Origin: an uncultured Oscillospiraceae bacterium
Lineage (GTDB): Bacteria; Bacillota; Clostridia; Oscillospirales; Oscillospiraceae
Direction: 5' to 3'
Assembly (NCBI GenBank): GCA_934622035.1
Contig: CAKTVG010000009.1
Span: 19,964-83,963, forward strand
Length of the DNA stretch: 64,000 nt
Made by a program: the position numbers and the translations under genes. The notes below the pieces were generated by a model, which was not told where the DNA came from, did not search any database, and worked only from the letters and a program-made list of their open reading frames with translations. How positions within the stretch are numbered: the stretch's first letter is position 1; the number at the start of each line of letters is the position of its first letter. Shown in pieces: positions 51,197 through 59,585 of this stretch.

Positions 51197-52073
51197 TTTT
51201 CTGACTTCCGCAATCAGCTTTCCCGGCCTGGGCATTGAGATCAACCCCAGCGACGGCTTCTCCATCGGAAACTTTACCATTAAGTGGTACGGCGTAATCA
51301 TCGCCCTCGGCGTGCTGCTGGCGACGATTTATCTGCTGCGCCGGGTGAAGCAGTTCGGCCTGACGGAGGACGACATTCTGAACATGCTGCTCATCGGCCT
51401 GCCCTCCGCCATCGTGTGTGCCCGGCTGTACTATGTGATCTTCGAGTGGGATCAGTTCTTCGGGCCGGGGATCCCCTGGTACCGCTTCCTGGATATCCGC
51501 AGCGGCGGCCTTGCCATCTACGGCGGCGTCATCGGCGGCGCACTGGCGGTTTTCATCTACACGAGAGTGAAAAAGCAGCCGGTGCTGCCGTATCTGGACA
51601 TCATGGGCCTCGGCCTTCTGATCGGCCAGACGGTCGGCCGCTGGGGCAACTTCTTCAACCGCGAGGCGCACGGCAGCGTGACCGACTGCTTCCTGCGCAT
51701 GGGACTCTATGAAAACGGCCGGCTGCAATATTTCCACCCGACGTTTTTGTATGAGTCCGTGTGGAATCTTGTGGGCTTCGTTATCCTGCACTTCGCCTCC
51801 AAGAAGCGCAAGTATGACGGCGAGGTTTTCCTCGGCTACATTGCGTGGTACGGCCTCGGCCGCGCCATCATCGAGGGCCTGCGCACCGACAGCCTGTATA
51901 TCGGGCCGCTGCGCGTGAGCCAGTGGCTGGCGGGCATCTCCTGTGCAGCCGCCGTTGCGATTCTGATTTATGAAAGATTCTTTGTCAAGCATGGACCGGA
52001 GAGCCTGCTCGTCAACCGCGTTGCGCAGCAGCAGGAAACCCCGGAAGAAACCGAAAGGAGCGAACAGGAATGA
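51189..52073 (+). CDS. lgt: Prolipoprotein diacylglyceryl transferase Lgt
   Basis: Adds diacylglycerol to lipobox Cys of prolipoproteins such as PstS and the 16.8-kb lipoprotein. The 294 residues have about seven helices and the signature GRWGNFFNREAHG, with IKWYGVIIALGVL near the start and LRTDSLYIGPLRVSQWLA at the end. It overlaps the end of the M16 gene by eight bases. ATG at 51189 follows AGAAAAGGAG. Confidence 0.95.
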   Translation: MLNFLTSAISFPGLGIEINPSDGFSIGNFTIKWYGVIIALGVLLATIYLLRRVKQFGLTEDDILNMLLIGLPSAIVCARLYYVIFEWDQFFGPGIPWYRFLDIRSGGLAIYGGVIGGALAVFIYTRVKKQPVLPYLDIMGLGLLIGQTVGRWGNFFNREAHGSVTDCFLRMGLYENGRLQYFHPTFLYESVWNLVGFVILHFASKKRKYDGEVFLGYIAWYGLGRAIIEGLRTDSLYIGPLRVSQWLAGISCAAAVAILIYERFFVKHGPESLLVNRVAQQQETPEETERSEQE

Positions 52074-52471
52074 AGGAAACCGTGGAAACCATGAAGGAAA
52101 AGGCGGTTGACGCCGCCCAGACTGCGGCGCGCGCCGCGAAGCTCGTTGCGATCATCTCGCAGAAGAAGCTGCTCATCGCCAGAGAGCAGGAGAAGATCCG
52201 CCGGAACTACACCCGCCTCGGCAAGGTCTACTATAAGGACTATGTCACGGACGAGGAGCAGGACGAGGCCGAATACAAGCCCCTGTGCGAGGAGATCTCC
52301 AACAGCTTCCGCTATATCAACGAGCTGAAGGACGACATCGCCGACGCAAAGGAGGCCTATGCCGCCGCAAAGCAGCCTGCGGCGCAGGAGGAAGAGGAAT
52401 TCGACGTCGTGCCCTACACGCCCGCGCAGGAGGCGGAGGAGACACAGACGCCGGAAGAAGCTGAGAAATAA
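52070..52471 (+). CDS. Coiled-coil protein of unknown function, 133 aa
   Basis: Lys/Glu/Ala-rich helices (MKETVETMKEKAVDAAQTAA, KLLIAREQEKIRRNYTRLGK, YINELKDDIADAKEAYAAAK) predict a long coiled coil, followed by an acidic tail. No membrane segment. It overlaps the lgt stop by four bases and is followed by a hairpin. Similar small genes follow lgt in some clostridia in my memory, role unknown. Confidence 0.75.
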   Translation: MKETVETMKEKAVDAAQTAARAAKLVAIISQKKLLIAREQEKIRRNYTRLGKVYYKDYVTDEEQDEAEYKPLCEEISNSFRYINELKDDIADAKEAYAAAKQPAAQEEEEFDVVPYTPAQEAEETQTPEEAEK

Positions 52472-52486
52472 AAAATGCACTTTCAC

Positions 52487-52517
52487 AAAGCCCGCCGGGA
52501 GGCTCCCGACGGGCTTT
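52487..52517 (+). terminator. Stem-loop after the coiled-coil gene
   Basis: Fourteen-bp stem AAAGCCCGCCGGGA / TCCCGACGGGCTTT (one mismatch), loop GGC. Confidence 0.6.
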
Positions 52518-52549
52518 GGCGTCAGAACCATAGAAAGGAGTGCACTTCT

Positions 52550-52840
52550 ATGCCACATTTTACGAAGTCGCGTAATACCCTTGAGGACAATCGCTTCAAA
52601 AGCATCGAGGATTTTAAGCTGTGCATGCGCAGCGGCGGCGAGGTCGAGCTGGAATGGAAGGGCATCCATTTCGGCATTGTTCCTACCGAAGACAGGAAAG
52701 GAATTTCTATTTATCACTGGTATCAGGAGGAAACGGAGCAGATTTTTCCCACTGCCGACGCAGCGCTGGAGTACAGAGTCGGCCCGGATCGTCTGCGGGA
52801 CGTGATCACGCAGGTTACCGTGCTCGACCGCACCATTTGA
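52550..52840 (+). CDS. Unrecognised protein, 96 aa
   Basis: ATG at 52550 follows GAAAGGAG. Compact mixed sequence with LCMRSGGEVELEWKGIHFGI and KGISIYHWYQEETEQIF; possibly a small alpha/beta fold. No signal or membrane segment. It lies between two hairpins, so it forms a unit by itself. No family recognised. Confidence 0.7.
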   Translation: MPHFTKSRNTLEDNRFKSIEDFKLCMRSGGEVELEWKGIHFGIVPTEDRKGISIYHWYQEETEQIFPTADAALEYRVGPDRLRDVITQVTVLDRTI

Positions 52841-52855
52841 ATCGTGACAAAGCTT

Positions 52856-52894
52856 GCCCGCCGCAGGAATTCTCCTGCGGCGGGCGTTTTTATT
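52856..52894. terminator. Bidirectional terminator
   Basis: Thirteen-bp perfect arms GCCCGCCGCAGGA / TCCTGCGGCGGGC, loop ATTC, then GTTTTTATTT. It separates the plus-strand gene from the convergent endolysin. Confidence 0.9.
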
Positions 52895-53531
52895 TCATAC
52901 GGTAGAGAATCAGCGCAAGATCTGCGCCGGTCAGGGCCTTGCCCGGCTCGATGCCGAGCTTCTTTTCCGCTGCCCATGCCAGCGCGGCAGCGCGTTCGTC
53001 CGCAGCGGGCGCGACATAGGCTGCGCCGTAGTAATCGCAGATGCCCTTGCAGATGGCCTCGCCGATCTCTGCCGGGTGGGCGATCAGCCACTTTGCGGCG
53101 TTGACGTTGTCGTGGAAGTCCACCTCGATATACACGCAGGGCGCGTTGGAATACTTGATTTCATACAGGCCGGGCCGCGCGGTGAGATTCTCGCTCGTGC
53201 CGGGCGTGATGGGCGCAAGCGTGCGGTAAATGGCCTGCGCGGCCTTGTAGCCGCTGCCGGTGGTGTTGAAGGCAAACATGCGCGTGCCGGACACCGTGCC
53301 GTCAAAGGCGTTGGTGTGGATGCAGACGTGCAGGTCGGCTGCCCAGCGGTTGGACTCTGTAACGCGCTCATACATGCTGCCGGACTGATTGTTTTTGACC
53401 GAGAAGCCGCAGCGTTCAAGGGCCTTCTGCGCCGCGTCGGCAAAGCGGCGGCACTGGGCGGCCTCGTTGGTGTTCCCATAGGCATAGAGGTTGCCAGTCT
53501 GGTCGCTGGGGCTGAGATAGATTTTCTTCAT
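52890..53531 (-). CDS. N-acetylmuramoyl-L-alanine amidase (endolysin-like)
   Basis: 213-aa Amidase_3 protein without signal peptide. MKKIYLSPSDQTGNLYAYGN start, RWAADLHVCIHTNAFDG with the zinc His, and VYIEVDFHDNVNAAKW with the catalytic Glu. A short C-terminal ~45-residue region may be an SPOR-like/wall-binding piece (AADERAAALAWAAEKKLGI). It overlaps the end of a holin-like gene by four bases, so the two form a lysis cassette. Confidence 0.87.
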   Translation of the reverse strand: MKKIYLSPSDQTGNLYAYGNTNEAAQCRRFADAAQKALERCGFSVKNNQSGSMYERVTESNRWAADLHVCIHTNAFDGTVSGTRMFAFNTTGSGYKAAQAIYRTLAPITPGTSENLTARPGLYEIKYSNAPCVYIEVDFHDNVNAAKWLIAHPAEIGEAICKGICDYYGAAYVAPAADERAAALAWAAEKKLGIEPGKALTGADLALILYRMK

Positions 53532-53719
53532 GGCTCTCCACCTCCCTTCTCGTGCTGTACGCCGAAATAAAAGCTGATGACGGAGGTGACGATGATCATG
53601 ATGTTGTCCGGGCTGATATCGCCGCGCAGCGCGAGCGCGATGAACACGGCGATGACGGACAGCGTGACGATCGTCTTGACCTTCAGCATATTGGCGAAGT
53701 TTTGCAGGATGCTTTTCAT
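53528..53719 (-). CDS. Holin-like membrane protein, 63 aa
   Basis: MKSILQNFANMLKVKTIV start with two hydrophobic segments (TIVTLSVIAVFIALALRG, IMIIVTSVISFYFGVQ) and a short polar tail, the shape of clostridial phage holins. ATG at 53719 follows GGGGGAAA. Immediately upstream and overlapping the amidase gene. No other phage genes are next to it. Confidence 0.72.
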   Translation of the reverse strand: MKSILQNFANMLKVKTIVTLSVIAVFIALALRGDISPDNIMIIVTSVISFYFGVQHEKGGGEP

Positions 53720-53805
53720 GGCGTTTCCCCCTTTTTCGCGCCCTTTCAGTCTATGCGCAGGGCAGGGGAAGCGTGTGGGAGAAATCGGCAAATTTGAGAA
53801 TGGCT

Positions 53806-53838
53806 GCACACGGGCGCAGCAGAGCCGCGCTCGATGAA
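53806..53838. repeat. Dispersed repeat, fragment 9
   Basis: CACGGGCGCAGCAGAGCCGCGC only; borders lost. Confidence 0.35.
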
Positions 53839-53881
53839 TCCATCCGGATCCTGAATTTTTTGTGAATTCTCACGGCAGTGC

Positions 53882-53910
53882 TTGCAGAGCGAATTGTTCC
53901 AATGTATACT
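53882..53910 (+). promoter_or_regulatory. Promoter of the second ABC system
   Basis: TTGCAG at 53882-53887, 17-base spacer, TATACT at 53905-53910; ATG follows 30 bases later behind GAGG. Confidence 0.7.
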
Positions 53911-53939
53911 GTATTTATCTTCGTTTATGAGGTATTGTT

Positions 53940-54638
53940 ATGTTCATTCGTTTTGAAAACGTCGAGAAATGCTACGGCACCGGCGAGGTTGCCGTCCGTG
54001 CGCTGCACGACGCGAGCTTTGAAATTGAAAGGGGCGAGATCTGCGTGATCGTCGGCCCCTCCGGCGCGGGCAAAACCACGCTTCTGAACATCCTCGGCGG
54101 CATGGATACGCTGACGAGCGGGCGCGTTTTCCTCGGCGAGCGCGAGGTTTCCACCTTCAATAAGCGGCAGCTTGCCGAATACCGCCGCCGCGATATCGGC
54201 TTTGTCTTCCAGTTTTACAACCTGATCCCCAACCTTACGGCGCTGGAAAATGTGGAAATCGCCTCGCAGATTGTCAAGGATCCCCTGCCTGCGGCCGAGG
54301 TTCTGAAGGACGTCGGTCTGGGCGAACGCATGGCAAATTTTCCGGCGCAGCTTTCCGGCGGCGAGCAGCAGCGCGTTGCGATTGCACGTGCGTTGGCCAA
54401 GCGTCCGCAGCTTCTGCTCTGCGATGAGCCGACGGGCGCACTGGACTACAACACCGGTAAGCAGATTCTGGCGCTCCTGCAAAATCAGAGCCGCAAAAGC
54501 GGCATGACCGTCGTTATTATCACGCACAACTCTGCGCTGACGGCGATGGCCGACCGCGTCATCCACATCAAGAACGGTACGGTTTCCGGCGTCGCCACCA
54601 ACGAGCACGCCACCCCGGTTGAGGAGATCGAGTGGTAA
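53940..54638 (+). CDS. ABC transporter ATPase (MacB/LolD type), second system
   Basis: 232 aa. Walker A GPSGAGKTTLLNILGGMD, FVFQFYNLIPNLTALENVE, signature LSGGEQQRVAIARAL, Walker B LLLCDEPTGALDYNTG. Related to the ATPase at 42.8 kb. It overlaps the permease start. Confidence 0.92.
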   Translation: MFIRFENVEKCYGTGEVAVRALHDASFEIERGEICVIVGPSGAGKTTLLNILGGMDTLTSGRVFLGEREVSTFNKRQLAEYRRRDIGFVFQFYNLIPNLTALENVEIASQIVKDPLPAAEVLKDVGLGERMANFPAQLSGGEQQRVAIARALAKRPQLLLCDEPTGALDYNTGKQILALLQNQSRKSGMTVVIITHNSALTAMADRVIHIKNGTVSGVATNEHATPVEEIEW

Positions 54639-57600
54639 TGAGGGCCTGGAGAAAGAACAATCTGCGCGAGCTGCGGCATTCACTCGGCCGCTGGCTGGCG
54701 ATTCTGGCCATCGTCGCGCTGGGCGTCGGCTTTTTTGCCGGCCTGAAGGCCGCGCGGCCGGAGATGCTCCTCAGCGGCGAGGAGTATCTCAACAGGACGG
54801 CGCTCTATGATTTCCATCTGTTGACGACCCTTGGCCTGACGCAGGCGGATGTCGAGGCGGTGCAGGCGCTGGACGGCGTCGAGACGGCGGAGGGCGCCGT
54901 GAGCGTGGATGCCGTCGCGAAGCTCGAGGACAGAGAGCGCACACTGAAAGTATTGACGATCTGCGATACGGCCGACCGGCCCGACCTGACCTATGGCCGC
55001 ATGCCGGAAAGTGCCGGCGAGTGCCTTGCCGATGCGCACCGCTTCTCCGAAGAGGACGTCGGCAAGACCATGCAGATCGTGCGCAGCTCCATTGACGGCT
55101 GCTTTGCCGTGCAGGAGCTGACGATCACCGGCCTTTGCACCTCACCCTTGTATCTGAACGTGGAGCGCGGAACGACCGCCCTGGGCGGCGGCAGCATCGA
55201 CGCGTTTCTCTATGTCATGAAGGATGCCTTTGCGCTTGATTATTTTACGGAGATTTCCGTTCGTGCGGCGGGCATCGACCGGACACTCTACTCCGACGCC
55301 TACGACGAGGGGCTGGACGCCCTGCGCCCGGCCTTGACGCAGCTTCTGGAGCAGCGCGCGCAGATTCGCTATGAAAACGTGATCGGCGACGCCCGCAGGG
55401 CGCTCAGCGACGCGCAGGCGGAGTATGAGAAGGGCGTGGCGGACTATCAGGCGCAGCGTGCGGATGCCGAGGCGCAGCTTGCCGACGCCGAGCGGGAGCT
55501 GGAGCGCGGTGAGCGGGAGATTTCCGCCAACCGTAAAAAGCTCGACGATGCGCAGAAAACGCTGGACGAAAAGAAAACCGAGCTGGAGGAGGGCGAAAAG
55601 ACGCTCTCCGAGGGTGAAAGCGCCCTTGCCTCCGCAAAGCAGGACGCCTATGCGCAGCTGGACGAAAAGCAGGCCGAGCTGGATAAAAACCGCAAGACCG
55701 TCGAGGACGGCCTCGCGCAGTTCGAGGCAACGGGGCTTCCCGTGCAGTATGAGGCGCTGCTCGTCACGCGCGGGCAGATCGAGCAGAAGCTCGCCGGCAT
55801 GACGGAGGACAGCCCGGAGTATCTGGTCTGGAAGGGACTGCTGGACGCAACGCAGCTGCTGATCGATCAGTTTGAGTCCAACGAGCAGTTCCAGCAGTAT
55901 TTGCAGCTCAAGGATGCCAAGCAGCAGCTCGACGCCGGGCAGGCGGAGCTGGATGCCGCCCGCGCCGAGGCGGACAGCTCCTTTGCCGAAAAGCAGGCGG
56001 AGCTGGATGCCGCCCGTGCGCAGCTAGAGGACGGCAAAAAGCAGCTGGAGGACGGCGAAAAGGAGCTGGCTGACGGGCAGGCGCAGCTCAAACGCGCCGA
56101 GGCCCAGCTTGCGCAGGGACGCGAGGACTATGACGCGGCCTATCAGCAGGCGCAGGACGGCTTTGCCGACGCCGAGGCCCAGCTTGCCGATGCGAAAAAG
56201 CAGCTCGACGACGCCGGAGTCGAGGTGGAAAAGATCGAGCACCCGTCCACCTATGTCCTTGACCGCAGCGTCAACACGGGCTACCTCTCCTTCCGCAGCG
56301 ACTCTTCCATCGTCGAGGGCATCGCGAAGGTCTTCCCGCTGTTTTTCTTCCTCGTCGCCGCGCTGGTGTGCATCACGACCATGACGCGCATGGTTGACGA
56401 GCAGCGCACGCAGATCGGCACGCTCAAGGCGCTCGGCTACAGCGACGGCGCCATTGCCTGGAAATACATCTCCTATTCCGGCTCCGCCGCGCTGGCCGGC
56501 GCGGTCGGCGGCTTCTTGATCGGCACATGGATATTCCCCCAGGGCATCTGGCAGGGCTATTCCATGATCTATAACTTCACAACGCGCCTGCGCTACAGCG
56601 TTGACCCCGTCATGGCGGTAATTTCCCTTGCGGCGGCGCTGGCCTGCTCCGTCGGTGCGACCTTCTTCGCCTGCCGCGCGGAGCTGCGGCAGCTGCCGGC
56701 GAACCTGATGCGCCCGAAGGCGCCCAAGCCCGGCAAGCGCATCCTGCTCGAGCGCGTGCCCTTCCTCTGGAATCGCTTCTCCTTCCTGCACAAGGTTTCT
56801 ATCCGCAACATCATGCGCTATAAAAAGCGTCTTTATATGATGCTTCTGGGCATCGGCGGCTGCACGGCGCTGATCGTGGCGGGCTTCGGCGTGCGCGATT
56901 CCATCGCGACCATTGCCGACGATCAGTTCGGCAGCATCACGCACTATGACATCTCCGTCGCCTTTTCGACACCCATGGACGAGACACAGCAGGCGGCCTT
57001 CCGCGAGGCCTACCCGGATGCGGCCACCTGCGTCTTCGCCGAAACCGCCTCCTATGAGATCAAGGACGCCTCGGGCGTGTATACGCTGAACGTTGTTGCG
57101 ACGGACGACCCGCAGATCACCTCCGTCATCGGCCTGCACACCGGCGGCGCGGACGTCGCTTACCCGCGGCAGGGCGCGATCATCGACGAGGGCCTTGCCG
57201 ATTACCTCGGCGTGAAGGCGGGAGACAGCATCACCGTCAGCGTCAACGAGACAAAGCAGGTGGAGCTGCCCATCGCAGGAGTATTTGAAAACTATGTGTA
57301 TCACTATGCCTACATGACCGCGCAGACCTATGAGCAGCTCTTCGGCGAGACCTGCACCTTCCAGACGGCCTATCTTCTGACGGACGGCGATGCCTACGCG
57401 CTGGGCGCGTCCGTGGCGGAGAATTCCCGCGTGGGCAACGTTACGGTTGTGGATTCCATGCGCTCGCTTGTGCATAACATGATGAAGAGCATGGACTATA
57501 TCGTCGGTCTGGTCATCGGCAGCGCCTGCGCGCTGGCGCTGGTGGTGCTCTTCAATCTCTGCAACATCAGTATTACGGAGCGCGTGCGCGAGATCGCGAC

Positions 57601-57892
57601 GGTGAAGGTGCTGGGCTTCTACGCCTCGGAGACGCGCTTTTACGTCTTCCGCGAGGTCGTGATGCTGACCTTCCTCGGCGCGCTCGTTGGTCTGCCCTGC
57701 GGCTTTGCACTGCACCGGTTCATCATGGAGCAGATCCGCATCGATATGGTTTCCTTCAACGTGCGCGTTGCACCGCTGAGCTACTTCCTGTCCTTCCTGA
57801 TCACCATGCTGCTTGGCGCGCTGGTGTGCGTCCTGCTGCGGCGAAAAATCGACCGCGTGCCCATGGCAGAGTCCCTGAAATCCGTGGAATGA
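54632..57892 (+). CDS. FtsX-like ABC permease with long coiled-coil insert, 1086 aa
   Basis: First helix at ~24-46 (WLAILAIVALGVGFFAGLKA), an external beta domain, then residues ~250-540 made of Ala/Glu/Asp/Gln/Lys repeats (AQLADAERELERGEREI, QAELDAARAQLEDGKKQL), a long external coiled coil. After it come the FtsX core (EQRTQIGTLKALGYSDGAIAWK), a second external domain and a second core (VREIATVKVLGFYASET). The start may be GTG 54632 (better spacing after GAGGAG) or ATG 54638. Coiled-coil FtsX permeases couple the inner membrane to envelope partners such as hydrolases; the partner is unknown here. Confidence 0.88.
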   Translation: MVMRAWRKNNLRELRHSLGRWLAILAIVALGVGFFAGLKAARPEMLLSGEEYLNRTALYDFHLLTTLGLTQADVEAVQALDGVETAEGAVSVDAVAKLEDRERTLKVLTICDTADRPDLTYGRMPESAGECLADAHRFSEEDVGKTMQIVRSSIDGCFAVQELTITGLCTSPLYLNVERGTTALGGGSIDAFLYVMKDAFALDYFTEISVRAAGIDRTLYSDAYDEGLDALRPALTQLLEQRAQIRYENVIGDARRALSDAQAEYEKGVADYQAQRADAEAQLADAERELERGEREISANRKKLDDAQKTLDEKKTELEEGEKTLSEGESALASAKQDAYAQLDEKQAELDKNRKTVEDGLAQFEATGLPVQYEALLVTRGQIEQKLAGMTEDSPEYLVWKGLLDATQLLIDQFESNEQFQQYLQLKDAKQQLDAGQAELDAARAEADSSFAEKQAELDAARAQLEDGKKQLEDGEKELADGQAQLKRAEAQLAQGREDYDAAYQQAQDGFADAEAQLADAKKQLDDAGVEVEKIEHPSTYVLDRSVNTGYLSFRSDSSIVEGIAKVFPLFFFLVAALVCITTMTRMVDEQRTQIGTLKALGYSDGAIAWKYISYSGSAALAGAVGGFLIGTWIFPQGIWQGYSMIYNFTTRLRYSVDPVMAVISLAAALACSVGATFFACRAELRQLPANLMRPKAPKPGKRILLERVPFLWNRFSFLHKVSIRNIMRYKKRLYMMLLGIGGCTALIVAGFGVRDSIATIADDQFGSITHYDISVAFSTPMDETQQAAFREAYPDAATCVFAETASYEIKDASGVYTLNVVATDDPQITSVIGLHTGGADVAYPRQGAIIDEGLADYLGVKAGDSITVSVNETKQVELPIAGVFENYVYHYAYMTAQTYEQLFGETCTFQTAYLLTDGDAYALGASVAENSRVGNVTVVDSMRSLVHNMMKSMDYIVGLVIGSACALALVVLFNLCNISITERVREIATVKVLGFYASETRFYVFREVVMLTFLGALVGLPCGFALHRFIMEQIRIDMVSFNVRVAPLSYFLSFLITMLLGALVCVLLRRKIDRVPMAESLKSVE

Positions 57893-57902
57893 CAAAAAAG
57901 AT

Positions 57903-57931
57903 TTGCAAAGCGCCCGCGGCTTTGCTATAAT
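57903..57931 (+). promoter_or_regulatory. Promoter of rex
   Basis: TTGCAA at 57903-57908, 17-base spacer, TATAAT at 57926-57931 with extended TGC. Confidence 0.8.
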
Positions 57932-57971
57932 AAAGCATACATAGTACAAGGGAAAGTAGAGGAAGTGGACC

Positions 57972-58607
57972 ATGGCGCAGAAGGTATCGAATTCCGTTTT
58001 GAAGCGGCTGCCTGTTTATCTTGCATATTTGAAGGCGCTGCCGGACGACGCGCCGGAGAATATCTCCGCGACGACGCTCGCCGCCGCACTGTCCATGGGT
58101 GAGGTGCAGGTGCGCAAGGATCTTGCGCTTGTCTCCGACGGCGGCCGCCCGAAGGTGGGCTATCAGCGCCTGAGCCTCATCAGCGATATCGAGCAGTTCC
58201 TCGGCTATGATAATGCGAACGACGCCGTGCTCATCGGCGCAGGAAAGCTGGGCCGGGCCCTGCTGGGCTACAGCGGCTTTTCCGAATACGGGCTGAATAT
58301 TGTCGCTGCCTTCGACGCCAACACGCAGCTCGTCGGCCAGACCGAGAGCGCCAAGCCCATCCTGCCGCTGTCCGAGCTGGAGCGCGTTTGCAGCAAGCAG
58401 AAAATTTACATCGGCATCATCACCGTGCCCGCCGCGCATGCGCAGGAGGTCTGCGACCTGCTGATTTCCAACGGTATCAAGGCCATCTGGAACTTTGCGC
58501 CGGTGCATCTGGATGTTCCTGTGGGCATTCTGGTGCAGAATGAGAACATGGCGACCTCGCTTGCCGTGCTTTCCAAGCACCTGTCCGCGCAGCTCAAGGG
58601 CTACTGA
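57972..58607 (+). CDS. rex: Redox-sensing repressor Rex
   Basis: Senses the NADH/NAD+ ratio and represses fermentation genes. The 211-aa protein has an N-terminal winged helix (LKRLPVYLAYLKAL, MGEVQVRKDLALVSDGGRPKVGY) and a Rossmann domain with the glycine-rich LIGAGKLGRALLGYSGF, FDAN and the C-terminal swapped helix. ATG follows GGAAG. pta (at 1.3 kb) is a typical Rex target class, but no clear TTGTTAAN-type Rex box was noticed in its promoter. Confidence 0.95.
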   Translation: MAQKVSNSVLKRLPVYLAYLKALPDDAPENISATTLAAALSMGEVQVRKDLALVSDGGRPKVGYQRLSLISDIEQFLGYDNANDAVLIGAGKLGRALLGYSGFSEYGLNIVAAFDANTQLVGQTESAKPILPLSELERVCSKQKIYIGIITVPAAHAQEVCDLLISNGIKAIWNFAPVHLDVPVGILVQNENMATSLAVLSKHLSAQLKGY

Positions 58608-58625
58608 GGAACTGAAATTTAGGAA

Positions 58626-58670
58626 AACCCCGGCGATGGCAGCGCGTGCCGCCATTGCCGGGGTTGTGTT
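58626..58670 (+). terminator. Rho-independent terminator after rex
   Basis: Fifteen-bp stem AACCCCGGCGATGGC / GCCATTGCCGGGGTT (one mismatch), tail GTGTT. Confidence 0.75.
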
Positions 58671-58733
58671 ATGCATCGAGAATCAGAAGTCAGGCCCCGA
58701 TGCAGCACAGATGTTATTCTGGTGACACGTGCG

Positions 58734-58792
58734 GAATTTGCAGAAACCGGCGTAGAGCCACGGTACGCCGTGCCCCTACGCTGCCACAGAGG
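58734..58792 (-). repeat. Dispersed repeat, copy 10
   Basis: GAATTTGCAGAAACCGG and AGCCACGGTACGCCGTGCCC then CTACG, in the gap between rex and the pssA promoter. Confidence 0.6.
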
Positions 58793-58815
58793 TTTTACCA
58801 GTTTTATGTCAAGGC

Positions 58816-58844
58816 TTGACAAAACGCACAAAATGAGAGATAAT
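58816..58844 (+). promoter_or_regulatory. Promoter of the pssA operon
   Basis: TTGACA at 58816-58821, 17-base spacer, GATAAT at 58839-58844. Confidence 0.7.
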
Positions 58845-58903
58845 AAAGAAACTAAGAATAATGCAGTTTTCAATGTTTACGTTTTGGTTACAAGGAGATT
58901 ACA

Positions 58904-59575
58904 ATGATCGGATTTTATGACTATACTGTCATTTTGACTTATATGAGCCTGTTGTCCGCCGTCTGCGGCATGGCCTTTTCTCTGACGGATCACCCCATTA
59001 TTGCGACAATCTGCCTGCTTTTCTGCGGCTGCTGCGATATGTTTGACGGCAAGGTTGCCCGGATGAAGAAGAACCGCACGGAGGAGGAAAAGTCCTTTGG
59101 CATTCAGATCGACTCCCTGTGCGATATCGTCGCCTTCGGCGTACTGCCTGCCGTCATCCTGCTCAAGCTCTGCGCCGGAAACTGGTATGCCTGGGTCATT
59201 GCGCCGCTGTACGTTCTGGCGGGCTTGATTCGCTTGGCCTATTTCAACGTGACCGAGGAGCTGCGCCAGAAGGAGACTGATGCCTGCCGCAAGACCTATT
59301 CCGGCCTGCCCATCACGGCCTCTGCACTGATTTTCCCGATTTTTTACTGCGCTATGGTTGTCTACTGCCATCAGGCGTACGGCAGAATTCTGCCCTATAA
59401 GGATATGTTTGCGCACTCCTGGCAGGGAATCGCGCTCTGCGCCGTGGCTGCCGTGACCGGCTTCTGCTTCATCTCGCCGCTGCGCATCCGTAAGCCGCAG
59501 GGCAAGGAGCTGCTGCTCATGCTCCTCGTCGGCATTCTGCTCGCGGCGGTACTGATCGTCGCGCTGGTTCTGTGA
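58904..59575 (+). CDS. pssA: CDP-diacylglycerol-serine O-phosphatidyltransferase
   Basis: Makes phosphatidylserine. 223-aa membrane protein with about seven helices and the CDP-alcohol transferase motif MFDGKVARMKKNRTEEEKSF then GIQIDSLCDIVAFG (D-G-x2-A-R..G-x3-D-x3-D), with a somewhat long spacer as in clostridial PssA. ATG follows AAGGAGATT. It heads a three-gene lipid/Nudix unit. Confidence 0.92.
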   Translation: MIGFYDYTVILTYMSLLSAVCGMAFSLTDHPIIATICLLFCGCCDMFDGKVARMKKNRTEEEKSFGIQIDSLCDIVAFGVLPAVILLKLCAGNWYAWVIAPLYVLAGLIRLAYFNVTEELRQKETDACRKTYSGLPITASALIFPIFYCAMVVYCHQAYGRILPYKDMFAHSWQGIALCAVAAVTGFCFISPLRIRKPQGKELLLMLLVGILLAAVLIVALVL

Positions 59576-59585
59576 GGATATTTCT

